From Paragordius varius (taxonomy: Eukaryota > Nematomorpha), in contig OZ176057.1 in assembly GCA_964247055.1 (NCBI GenBank), forward strand, positions 5,952,001 through 6,016,000: a stretch of 64,000 bases of DNA, read 5' to 3'. A program made the position numbers and the translations under genes. The notes beneath the pieces are model-generated. The model was not told the origin of the DNA and ran no database searches. It saw nothing but the letters and a program-made list of their open reading frames with translations. Of this stretch, positions 22,961-36,051 are shown piece after piece (position 1 is the first letter of the stretch; each line of letters begins with the position of its first letter).

Positions 22961-25358
22961 CACTAAAATCAATATATACGAAATGGTGCAAATCCCCTTC
23001 CTGATATGGAGCAGTTATTTCTAAACAGGTACTTTCTTAAATTACTAGTATGGATTCCAAAAACATTATAATGATACTGATGTATTTTTTTATAGTTGGG
23101 ATATTTTTTACCCTAATTATGGACTTGTTTTATATTTTTGGGATAGTGTTATTTCGCAGAGGTGTTTAGATTCTAATATCTTTAGATAAACATAAATGCT
23201 TTCTTTATTTTTGGGCGCATGTCTCCAAACTCTGTATTACAAAATGTATAAGAATTTTGATTCCAAACTTTTAGCTACCATTTAATTTTTTTAATTCGCT
23301 ATTACAGTGTTTACAAAAATATTTTGATAATTTATATTCTGATAAGTTGTATCATTATTACCTTTTAATTTTGGCTATAAAGAGTGATTTTGAATAACAT
23401 ATCTACATCAAAAATCTACTCGGGTTCATTGTGGTAAATAAAATTAGGCGAAAGTTATTTCTTTATTTCAAAATTTAATATATTCGAAACTTTAACAAAT
23501 AAGCAAAACAATATTTAAATAAATTTTTAATTTCAGATTTGGGTGATAATCACAAATTTTAAACTCTTTGAATAGGCAATTTCAAAATAAAACCAAAGGG
23601 CTAGATTTTGCCATAAAAATATTTAAATATATATCCTAATGACATAAAAAAATTGAATCGATATTTACTAATTTGATTTCCATAAAACTTGATGAAGTTT
23701 ATTTGCTGGTATTTTGAAGCGTGGTGTATAATTCGTATTATATACATGAAACCATGGTGATATAAGATGATGCTAAACATTTGTATCTCTTCCAATTCTG
23801 CTCTCAAATATGTGTTTAAATTTTAAATAGTTTGACATTTTCATCAACATAAATGAATATATTAAAATTAAACTTAAATTCATAAGCCAACAAATCATTT
23901 AATCAATCCAGACGATAGATATTTTTAATAAACTACAACTGAAAAGATTAAGCAAATCAATTATTTTCTAATGTCTTCGAAAATATTAAACTGCTCCTTT
24001 GTGCAGCGCTTTATCGATGCAAAAAGGAACTAGCCAGATAACGTTAAAATAGGGAGATAGGCAGATGCTGAAAAAATTCCCAAATCGATTTTAAGTTGTC
24101 GTACTGGTTATATGATACCGAATTCATTCGGGCGTTTCTCAATACCTAAATTAGTTTTGTTAAGCTTGTCAGTGTTTATCAATCTGCAAAAAGTCTAAAT
24201 TAAATATGGTTTAAATAAATTTTGTAATAACATAAAATACATACTTTAACTCTATTTCATATTATGACACAATGTTTAACATATTTAATCGATTATGTTT
24301 GATCCATATAAAAATGACTATCATTAGCCTTTTTGTCTGATGATAGGAAAAGTGCACACCTAAGTTTTTTCAGCCATAAAATTCGACATGATCGCAATAA
24401 TAAATATAAGAGACGAAATTTATGGAGATTTATGTTGAGATTGCTTGTTGTTTATATGACTCTGCGTTCGCAATCAAGGATAAAAAATTTGTTGAAATAT
24501 ATACATACATATTATGATAGGAAAATGTATTAGGATTATCTCTTTTGGTTTTGGCCCTTACAAAGTTCTCAGAAAGTTACGTTATGCTCCATATCAGAAA
24601 AGAATTTATAAACATTTGTTTAATTTTTTCTTGGTAAAAGATAAATGCATCATTTTACATCATTAAAACTAATCATAAACTACGTATGAAAAGGAAAATA
24701 TTTTAATTTTTAAATTTGAACTCCCATAATCCCAATTTTTTTCTCTTTTAAAATAATGTAGTAAATAAACTTAGGAAATTAGGGGCGATAAAATTAATCA
24801 ATATATGCTAAATTTTGACATATAAATGGATACTCTTTACAAACATTTAATTTTTAAGAAAATTTTGTCGAAGCGTCGTCATAATTTTAGGCATGATGGA
24901 AGCGGTAAGAAACACATTTTCAGATAAACACCTTTTCTATATTTTTGACAATACTGAACATTTATAATGCTTTTTAATTTAAAAGTTGGTTTAACTATTA
25001 TTTATATTTAACATATGAAACGAATATTTTTATTAAAATACTGTAATAGGAATGTTCATCCTCATCAAATAATATGGAAAAAAGCTATTAATATCAAGCG
25101 TTTTTATACCCTTTTCGATTATGCTTTATAATAGGATGAAGTAGCTTCATCAAAATATCGATAAAAATCAAATTTTATAAAATAGCATTTTTAGAAATTG
25201 TTATAAAAATTTATTTATTTTATTGCGCAGTCCCGGTTACGCGTTTATTTATGACTGCCCATTTTAAAAGATCGAGAAATTAGCCTTCTTTTAAATGCCA
25301 GATTATAATGATTTTTATTTATTGGGTCTCATTAGGAAAAGCTCCTTAAGATTTTTAA
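22961..25358. other. AT-rich DNA upstream of CASK
   Basis: No gene supported. It holds the second copy of the 4.1-kb dispersed repeat. The missing first CASK exon was not found here. Confidence 0.4.
24495..24650. repeat. Dispersed repeat, copy 2
   Basis: Same order of words as 4078-4240: TATGATAGGAAAATGTATTA, CTCCATATCAGAAAAG and TTTAATTTTTTCTTGG. Confidence 0.5.
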
Positions 25359-25516
25359 CGTATTCTATTATTATATATTATTAAAGAAAAAACATGATTA
25401 AAAATCACTGCCATTTTGTTTTTTTAACTATTTTCAGCGTATTCTATTATTATATATTATTAAAGAAAAAACATGATTAAAAATCACTGCCATTTTGTTT
25501 TTTTAACTATTTTCAG
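25359..25516. repeat. Tandem duplication of 79 bp with no visible difference
   Basis: The segment starting CGTATTCTATTATTATAT and ending AACTATTTTCAG occurs twice in a row (25359-25437 and 25438-25516) with no difference that I can see. Either very recent or an assembly artefact. Confidence 0.9.
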
Positions 25517-25659
25517 CGTAATTTGAATCGAAACTTAACTATATATCGATCATTGGATGAAAGTTAGAAACACTCGCAAGCCCTCTAAAATTATTAAAAT
25601 AAACTAATTTCTAAAATATGCTTATATTTTGAAAATATAATACTTCTTAATTATTTTAT

Positions 25660-26209
25660 CGATTCAAATTGGGGTATCTATATACCCAGTTTTTAAAAAA
25701 CTCCTGAAGGAAATGTTCTAAATTTAAATTTATGCTTCTATCCTAATAAAAATTATATAAATATGCCAAAATATCTAAAAAATTTGTTTTGAAAAAGTTT
25801 CTTGTCAAACTACTTCGACACCATTATACAAAATTTTTGCAAAAAATCGTCTTCATTTAATTTTAAGGGTAAAATTAAAGCTAATTTTCTATTAATTATT
25901 ACATCTAACATTGATAGAAATGGAAAAAGCGGTTTATTTTGTTTTATTTTTTAATTTTGCAATGACAAACATGTTACTTTAACTAAATTTTTACCTTTAG
26001 ATTTTAGCTTAAAATAAGTAATATCAAGTATTTTTAAATTAAATTTTTTGTATATTTCGGTTTATTAATGTTATATAAGAGCAAAATTTGCCATGGTTTC
26101 GATTCCTTCCATATTTTTAAAAGAATTTAGTTTTAAACAGGCCTGAGGTATTCAACTACCCCAATTTGAATCGAAAAACTAAAATAAATACGTTGTATCC
26201 AAGTGTTAA
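25660..26209 (-). mobile_element. Family F element, copy 3, inverted
   Basis: On the minus strand it begins TTTAACACTTGGATACAACG and ends ACCCCAATTTGAATC. The same interior words as copies 1 and 2 appear in reverse complement. Confidence 0.7.
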
Positions 26210-26984
26210 AATTAATTGTATTTGACCATACATCATGTCATATGAAAATGAATTGAACATCTGTCTTGAAATCAATTCCTAGATGGTTTTTAAGGATCAA
26301 CAAAATTTTCACGATAAATATGAGTTATTTGATCTGCTAAGCAGGTATATACTTATATAATTATTTTTATATAAATTTTGATTGGCAAATGATTTTCATA
26401 TCAATATATTTTAGTATAAAAGTGATTAAATACAAAAAGGCTGCTTTATTCAGTTTCAATGGTTCAAAACTATTTAAATTACCCATAAAATAATATTATA
26501 ATTTTAAATATTATTGTTTTTTTAATGATGAAACTTTTTAGAATTTGATTCAAATGCAATATTTTTTACAAATTAAATTTGTTTGTTTGAAAACCTAATG
26601 AAATTTGATCCGGTTTTATTTTCAATTATATATGTATAGTTGGTACAACGCATAAGCATATTTTTATGTATAATTTTATATTAAATTAATCATTTAAAAG
26701 CAATGAACCTAACATTGAAATCAATTACTTAAGAATGAAATTAAAATGCTTTTCTATTTAATAATTTTTTAGCATTTTTAAAATACTTTATTTAATTTTA
26801 CAACATTAAATGTTTGACTGATGTATTTGATTTTTTATTTAAGGTTTTTCCGGAAAATATCTATTGAATTCAAATTCACAAAGGTTTAAAAAGTTTTTGA
26901 ACAGTTTATATAGTTCCTTTTTCGACAAAAAATTTTTTTTAGATAATTCTATCAATTTAAATTATTATTAATTATTATAAATAG

Positions 26985-27166
26985 CGGACCATATTCCTAT
27001 TTATATCGATGTGCTAATCGTGAAACTCAAATGGTGTTTTTAGTTAAAATTGTCGATTTAAACAAATGGGCTCATGTACATTCAAATCAAATTTGTCAAC
27101 ATAAAACTCCTTTAAAACCTACTAATGACCATGTTCTGGAAAATTCTATGCAATATGTCACAAAAA
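26985..27166 (+). CDS. CASK: CASK exon 1 in window: kinase N-lobe
   Basis: Encodes [20 protein letters not shown] then KIVDLNKW, aligning with known CASK [24 protein letters not shown]. It keeps the subdomain II lysine, but the glycine-rich loop is changed. The donor AAAAA|GTTTAC is the only phase-compatible choice that I found. Confidence 0.85.
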
Positions 27167-28710
27167 GTTTACAATTTTTTTTTAACTTAGAAGTTTGATT
27201 TCATAAACTATTATACAGACAAAACGCGTAAAAATTTAAAGACAGATATTTTTTTTCCAAAAATAAGCTCTTATAAATTATAAAACTATAATTGTAAAGT
27301 ATGTATACCATTTACAATTCAAATTCACCCTTGAACAATTCAAATTCACCCTTGAACAATTCAAACTCACCCTTAAACAATTCAAGTTCACCCTTAAACT
27401 ATTCAAATTTACCCCTAACTAAAATATATGTTTTTTAAGATTAAAAATTATACCAATATTTTTATATATTTTTTAAAAAAATAAATATTTTGTATTAAAT
27501 TAAAATAATACTGAAAAATAATAAACTATGCCATAAGGATGTATTTCATATTAATAATGAGTTATATTAGCTGCGAAAACACACATATTTTATTTTTAGG
27601 GTGAATTTGGATTTATCAAGGGTGTAGAATTTGAATTGTTCAAGGGTGAATATAAATTGTTCAAGGGTGAATATAAATTGTTCAAGGGTGAATTTAAATT
27701 GTTCAAGGGTGAATTTGAAATGTTTGAAAGGGTGAATTTGAATTGTTTGAGGGTGAATTTGAAATGTAAATAATATATTTGATTATCTTACCAATATGCA
27801 TATCAATATAAAATACTTTTCAGTTTAAAACCGAGTTATATTTAAAAAAATCAGGATTCAAAAAGTATGGGGTTGTTTTTTAGAAAAAAAATATATGACT
27901 TTATATTTATACGTTTTGTCCATAGTTTAATTTCAGTTTTTACTGTTATGAAATTTAATGGTTGCTTATTTTACACTATAGTTGGAAAAATGAAAGGAAA
28001 CAATTGTTTATTCAGCATTTTGTTGTTTTTTCCCATACACTACTGTGTTGTGTTGCAAATTGCCTTACTATACTATAGTGTGAAATAACAATATGCATTC
28101 TTTACATATATATAATTTTTAATTTTTTGAAATTTATTTGAGTTGTATTAGAATAAAGTTAAAACAGTTTTATTAAATTAAAATTTTATTTGATTGATAA
28201 AATTATTTAACTTAAATTTATGGTGTTATAGTGTTTTTACGATAAAAATTGTAGTTTAATTAGTTATTTTGGGTTATTTATGATTAAAATGTTTTTTTAA
28301 TTTTTAATTTGAGTTTTTTACAATTTTTAATGTTTTTTAATAATTTATAAAATATTTTATTTTTTATATTAATAAAGTTTTAAGTTTTTTTAATTTTTAT
28401 TTTCCTTATTTTACACAAAAAATTATATGGATAAGAATGCATAGTTTTAAGATTATATAATCTTAACATAAAATTTTAAATTTTTCCATTAATTATAAAA
28501 TTATTAAAATTATTTGATATTCAACCATATTTTATTAAAGTTTACAAATTTTTTTTAAATATTTTTAGTAAAACTGAAATTATACGGACAAAAAATAAAG
28601 TATATTTTTTTTCTATAAGACAACCTCATACTTTTGTAAACATTAATTAAGCTCATTATAAATTATATAAGTACAATTGTTAATTGTATAATTTAACCAA
28701 TATATGTATA

Positions 28711-28762
<52 letters not shown>

Positions 28763-28911
28763 AAAACAATGCGTAATCTTTTCAAACGAGATTTTTTTGC
28801 CTTTTAGAAAAATTATTTGTCTTTATATTTTTAGGTTTTGTCCGTATAATTTCACTGTAAGCTTTAAAAGATAATTTTTGTTAATAACTTTATACATTTT
28901 TTTTGTTTCAA

Positions 28912-28952
<41 letters not shown>

Positions 28953-29688
28953 ATTTTATAATTTGCATTTTAAACAATGCGTTATCTTTTAAAATGAGGT
29001 TTTTTTGCCTTTTGAAAAAAAATTTTATCTTTATAATCTAAGTTAATATAAATAAGTTTAAAATTTAAAATATTCAAGTTTTAAAAGATAATTTTTGTTA
29101 ATAACTTTACATTTTTTTTTGTTTCAACCAATATATACATATCAATTTTATACTTTGCAATTTAAAACTATGAGTTATCCCTTAAAATGAGGTTTTTTTG
29201 TCTTTTAGAAAGAAATATTTGTCTTTATAATTTAAGTTTCAAAATATAATATAAAATTTTTTAATATTTAAGTTTTGAAAAAATAATTTTTGATGATATT
29301 TTATATGTTTTTTTTGTTTCAACCAATATACCTATCAATTTTATACTTTGCTATTTAAAACCATGAGTTATCCCTTAAAATGAGGTTTTTTTGCCTTTTA
29401 GAAAAATTTTTTTAACTTTATAATTTTAGGTTTCATAAAATAATTTATAAAATTTAAATATTTTAGTTTTAAAAGATAATTTTTGATAATATTTTATATA
29501 TTTTTTTGTTTTTCTTAGAATTGGAAAAATTCGTGGAAATTAGTAAAAGTTTAAAACATGCCAACATTTTAGCTTTGCATGAAACATTTTCTTGCATTTC
29601 AAATCCGAATTCAAACTTCGTTTACCTGCTCTTTGAATAGTAAGAACAATTTTTTGAATTCATTTTAATAAAAAATTTAAGTTTTAGA

Positions 29689-29732
<44 letters not shown>

Positions 29733-32700
29733 TTATAAATGATTTTAGTTAAAGAAAGATATATTTTATGTTTTTAAATAATATAAATATATTTAATTTA
29801 TTATTAAATAATGTAAATTATATGGATTGATATTATAAAAACTTGAAAGAGACCTTATGATATATATTGAAATCAAACATTTATTGGTATATCAATAAGG
29901 TTTCAAGAATGTTTTTTCAACTAAAATATAAATATAATTTAATTTTTTTATTTTAATTTAAATTTTTTAAATAATAAATATAATAAATCTATAATAAATT
30001 TATATTAAATATATAGATTTTGTAAACCTTATATTTGAAATAATTTTAAAAGTATATTATAAGGTTTCAAGAATCCTGCCTTTTTACTAAAATATAAATA
30101 TAATTTATTTTTTTATATTTTTATATTATTTTTAAATATTTAAATAATAAATATAATAAAATTATAAAGTTTTATTAAACCTAAGTTATATAGATTTTAT
30201 AAACCTTATTTTTCAAATAATTAAGTATATCAAGGTTTCAAAAATGCATTTTTTACTATATACTTTTATATTTTTTTGTAATTTTTAATTTGTATTTTTA
30301 TTTTTAAATAATAAATATATTAAATAAAAAAAAATTTATATTAGAATACCTAAATTATATAGATTTTATATAATAAATTTATATTAGATAACCTAAATTA
30401 TATAGATTTTATAAACCTTATTAAATATTATAGTATACCAATAAGGTTTAAAGAATGCTTTTACTAAAAAATATACTTTTAAATTTTTATAATTTTTTTT
30501 TGATATTTTTTTTTTAATAATTTTTATTTTTAAATAATAAATATAATAAAATTATATTAAAATACCTAAATTATATAGATTTTATTTAAAATAATTTACT
30601 ATATCAATAAGGTTTCAAGAATGCCTTTATTAAAATATAGTTATTCATTTTTTTAATTTAAAAAATTTTTTTAATTTTTTTAATAATAAATATATTAAAT
30701 ATAATTAATTTAATTAAAATAATTTAAATTATATAGGTTTTATAAAGCTTACTTTTAAAATAAAACATATTAGTATATCAATAAGGTTTCAAGAATGCCT
30801 TTATTAAATTATATTTACTTATTTTTTTTTAATTTTTATAAATTTAAAATTTTCTATTATTTTGATATTTTTTTTTTTATTTTTTTATTTTTAAATTTTT
30901 TTATTTTTAAATTTTTTAATTTTTAAATAATAAATAATTTAAATATAATAAATTTATATTAAACAACTTAAATATAAATATATAAACCTTATATATGAAA
31001 TACATATATTAGTATAACAATAAGATTTCAGAAATGCGTTTTTACTAAAATATAAATATAATATTAATTTTTTTTATATTTTTTATTTTAATATTATATT
31101 TTAACAATTTTTTTATTTATAAAATTATTTTAATATATTTTTATATTTTTAATTTTAATTTTTTTTTAATTTTTTTAATAATAAATTTAATTTTTATTTT
31201 AAAATTTTTAATTTTTTTTTAAAATTTTTATTTTTAAATTTTTTATTTTTTAGTTTAGAGGGTCCTGACCTATGTCAAGAAATTATACGTCGTTCTGCAT
31301 CTGGATATGTTTATAGTGAAGCTGTAGCCAGGTATTTTTATAATCAAAATTTTAAATATTTTTTTTTAGATTTTTTTATTAAATTTTAAAAAGTTTGAAT
31401 TTTTTAAATATTTTCCCTTTTTTGTAAATATTTTAATTTGAAAATATTTTTATATATATTATTTTTAAATATTAACCCAATACAAATTCAATTGTGATTA
31501 TATATATATCATTTAATATTCATATTATTTACCCTTGAACATTTAAAATTCAAATTCACCCCGAAAATTAAATTTAGTGTTTTCGGGCAGCTAATATAAT
31601 TTTTATTAATATGAAATAAATTTTTATTACATAGTTTATTATATTTTTCAGCATTATATTAATTTTAAACATAATTTGAATATTTAAAACTATCCAAAAA
31701 ATATAAGTAATATTTAATCTTTAAAGACACATATAATATATTTTAGGATGAATTTGAATTGTTTTAGAGTAAATTTGAATTGTAAATGGTATATATATAA
31801 AATTCACAGATATTTTTTTGGAATATTTTTTACAATATTGTCGTTTTAAATAATAACAGTTATATTGAAAAAAAAATCGTAATTTAATAAGTATATGCCT
31901 AATTTTTAGAAAAAAATATTTGTCTGTATATTTTTATATTTTATTCGTATAATATCAGTTTTTTCTGTAATATATATAATTCAACATTAAACAATTCAAA
32001 TTTAAATTCTAAAATATATAAATTATGTATTTTGGTATATTAAAAGTTACATATATTTTTATTATATTTATATTTAAAAAAATGAAATTTAGTTGAATAT
32101 TAACATGAAGAATTAATATAACGGTGAGTTATATCAACTATAAAACACATAATTTATTTTTAGGGTGAATATGAATTGTTCAAGGGTGAATTTGAATTGT
32201 TCAAGGGTGAATTTAAATTGTTCAAGGGTGAATTTAAATTGTTCAAGGGTGAAAATAAATTGTTAAAGGGTGAATTTTAGGTTTAAATGTTATATATAAT
32301 ATAAAAATCTATTATTTTAAACTATTATTAAAAACTGTAATACTTATTTTCACGAGGAAATCCAATTTAATTCAATTTTTACCCTAAAATATATATATAC
32401 AGTTTAATATTTTGCAAATTCCATTTTCAGTCATTATTTCAAACAATTTTTAAAAAACTGTAACTTATTTGCACAAATAATTGAATATAATTCAATTTTA
32501 ACCCTAACCTTTATTCATTTATTTTTTGCAAATTTAAAAATTTAAAATATATTTACATAAATTTTTAATTCGCTGTTTCAAACAATTGTTAAAAACTATA
32601 ATACTTATTTGCACGAGGAAATCAAATTTAATTCAATTTTTACCCTAAAATATATATATATATATATATATACTGTTTAATTTTTTGCAAATTTTAAATC

Positions 32701-35700
32701 ATTTTCAGTCATTATTTTCAACTATTGTTAAAAACAACTCATTTGCACGAGGAATTGAATTTAATTCAATTTTTAACCTATTTCTTATGTTTTTTGCAAA
32801 TTTTATACAATTTTTTACTCAATTTTTTTAACAATTGTTAACAACTGTAACTTATTTAAATTTAATTCATTTTTATTCGAAAATATATATTTTATTTTAT
32901 TTTTACCCTATTTCTTTCATTTTTATACCATTTTATACAATTTTATGCAATTTTTAGTCATTACTTTAAACAATTGTTAAAAACTGTAACTTATTTAAAT
33001 TTAATTCAATTTTTAATTTTTTGCAAATTTTATACGTATATTTTTAGTCATTACTTTAAACAATTGTTGGAAGCTTTAAGTTACTTGCACGAGGAATTGA
33101 ATTTGGTTCATGGAAGTATAGCTCTGGAATTTTGTATTCTGGCTTGTATGAATAGCGGCAATGGCGGCAGTGGGGGCGGATTAAACAGTGCGGCCCCTTT
33201 GAAGTTGGGTGCCTTTGGAAAGGCCACACAAAGCCAAGCTGCTAAAATTATTTCTTCAACAAATACTACTGCCTGTTCTTTAATAACTGATCAGCATGAT
33301 AATAGGAATATCGGGGATAAAAGTGATTAATTTAAAGATTATAATATATAGATGGCGGTTTTATAACCTATTTTAATGGAAAAATTTGGATTTTTATGAT
33401 AGGAATAATAAGTATATCCTGGATATGATATATAGATGGAGGTTTTGTAAAATTTATACATGGCATAGTTAAAAACTTTATTATAGGAATAATTGGAATA
33501 TCAGGGATTTAAAGTGATTAATTTAAAGATTATGATATATAGATGGGGTTTTTTAAAATATATATAGGGGAATTGAAGACTTTTATGATAGGAATATCCT
33601 GGATAATATATAGATGGAGGTTTTATAATATTTAATTAAGATACTTGATGATAATTATGATAGAAATATCCTGAAAGTGGATAACTTAAAGATTATAATA
33701 AAGATTTTCTTAATTTTTTGAAGATTTTAAATTTAATTCTATGATAGGAATATCTTGGATAAAAGTGATTAATTTAAAGATTATGATATATAGATGGAGC
33801 TTTTATACGTATTATCAATGCAAATAATTTGTTAGCTTTTAAAGTTATGATTTTTAAAGATTATGATATAAAGATGGGGGTTTTAAAAGTTATATTAATA
33901 GAAAAATTATGAATATTATGATAGGAATATCCTGAATAAAAGTGATTAATTTAAAGATTATGATATATAGATGGGGGTTTTTTAAGTAATAAATAAATGG
34001 AAAAACTTTGATTTTAATGATAGAACTATCAGGGATCAAAAGATATTAATTTAAAGATTATGATATATAGATGGAGGTTTTTTAAGTAAATTATTAATGG
34101 AAAAGTTATGATTTTGTAGCTAGTTTTTTATTTAAACTGATGACAATATGATAGGAATATTCGGAATAAAAAAGCAAACTTTGTAAAAGATTGAAATAAA
34201 GGATGTTTTGTAAAAGATTGATATAAAGATGGAGTTTTTTTAAGATACCCTAATAAAAAAAATTTGGTTAGTTTTTATAGATTTCAAAGTGTTCAGCATA
34301 ATAGGAATAATATAATCCTGAATAAAAGTATGAAAGGATTGTTTTTGTAAAAGACTGATATATAGATGGCGTTTTTTAAATAAAATAAAGATATAATAAA
34401 GGAAGAGTTAAGTTAGTAGTTTAAATTTTTAAATTGTAAAATATTTTTTTTCAAGAAAACTATTAATTTTTGGTTAGTTTATTAATATATTTCAAACTTT
34501 ATTTTAAAAAAACGATAAATTGATATTTTACTATAATATAATAAATTTAATATATTACAGTAAAAATTGTGGAAATCAATTATACGGAATGATAAAATAA
34601 TATACCATATAGAATTTAAATTCATCTCTAAAGATTAATTATGCGTTTCCTAGCTAATATAACTCATCATTGATAATATAAATTATATTCTTATGGCATA
34701 GTTTATTATTTTATCAGTATTATATTAATTTGAAACAAAATTACATTTATAGGTTATTTTAAACAAAATTTGATTTATAAGTAATTTTAAGATTAATAAT
34801 TTATATCGTGAATTGTTCAAGGGTGAATTTGAACTGTAAATGGTATATACATTAAGACAAATATTTTTTCAAAAGACAATTAACCATACTTTTTTAAACC
34901 TTAATTTTTCCCCTATAAACTATTTAATTACGAATGTAAAATATGAAATTCTTAGTAATATTCTCTATTTCACACTTTGCAATATTAAATAATGAGTTAT
35001 ATATCCAAAAAAATCAAGAATTAAAAAGTATATAATTAGTTTTAGAAAAAAATATTTGTCTTTATATTTTAACGGTTTTGTCTGTCCGTATAATTTCCAC
35101 AATTTTTACTGTAAATCTGTTGTAAAAAGTTATTTATTACGAAAAATGACGCGTTTTTATTTTAAATATTAAATAAAAGACTGATTTTATTGATTGATTT
35201 AATTCCTATTTTTGTCCTTTAAAAATAATTTTGATTTTTAAAAACTCAAATTCCGTAAATTAAATTTAACAGTATTAAAACTTGTAAACACCTTAAATAT
35301 TGTATTTCTAGTACCGGGCAAATTTTATGAAATTTTAAAATATTTCTTTAAATTTAAATTTCAAAAATATTATTTTTTTTAATGTTAGGGGTTGTATGGT
35401 AAGGTTATATAATTTTTTTGAATATATATATAACTAAAACTTTCAAAAAATATTTAAATTTTCCTAAAAAAACTATTTTTTATCAAAAAAAGTCAAATTT
35501 GGTTATATAAATTTTTAATTTTTAAATTTTGATTTATATATATTTTTTTAAAATTTTTTAAATGTATATATATTTATTAGATGCGTGTAATTTAAACTAT
35601 TTCAACAACAATTTTATTTCACAATTCCCACCGCCTGAAATCTTAAATTTGGGTAATTTTATATTTTTTATTTTATTTTAAGGTGAAATTCTATTTTTTA

Positions 35701-35970
35701 GTTCAAAATATTACAATTTACGATATATTATCTTTTTTTAGTAATTAATAAAATATTTTTTTATATATTTTAAAAATAAATTATTTTTTTTATATATTTT
35801 TAAAATATATTACAATTTTTAACTATCAAAATTTATAAGGTAAAATTATATATGGATAAAACAATATAAAATAAATTTGAAACTTTTTTCTTTATTGTAT
35901 TGTTTTATAAATACTTTTTATATAATTTAAAGAAAATTTAACCAATTTACTGCATCCTATTATTTTTTTC

Positions 35971-36051
<81 letters not shown>

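Noticed and set aside
24333-24533. 66-codon plus-strand ORF
   Set aside because: It overlaps the dispersed repeat shared with 4078-4240 and shows no family motif.
26210-26984. Search for the first CASK exon (start codon and the residues before the glycine loop)
   Set aside because: No phase-compatible exon encoding the N-terminal strand was found; it probably lies upstream beyond recognition or outside the window.
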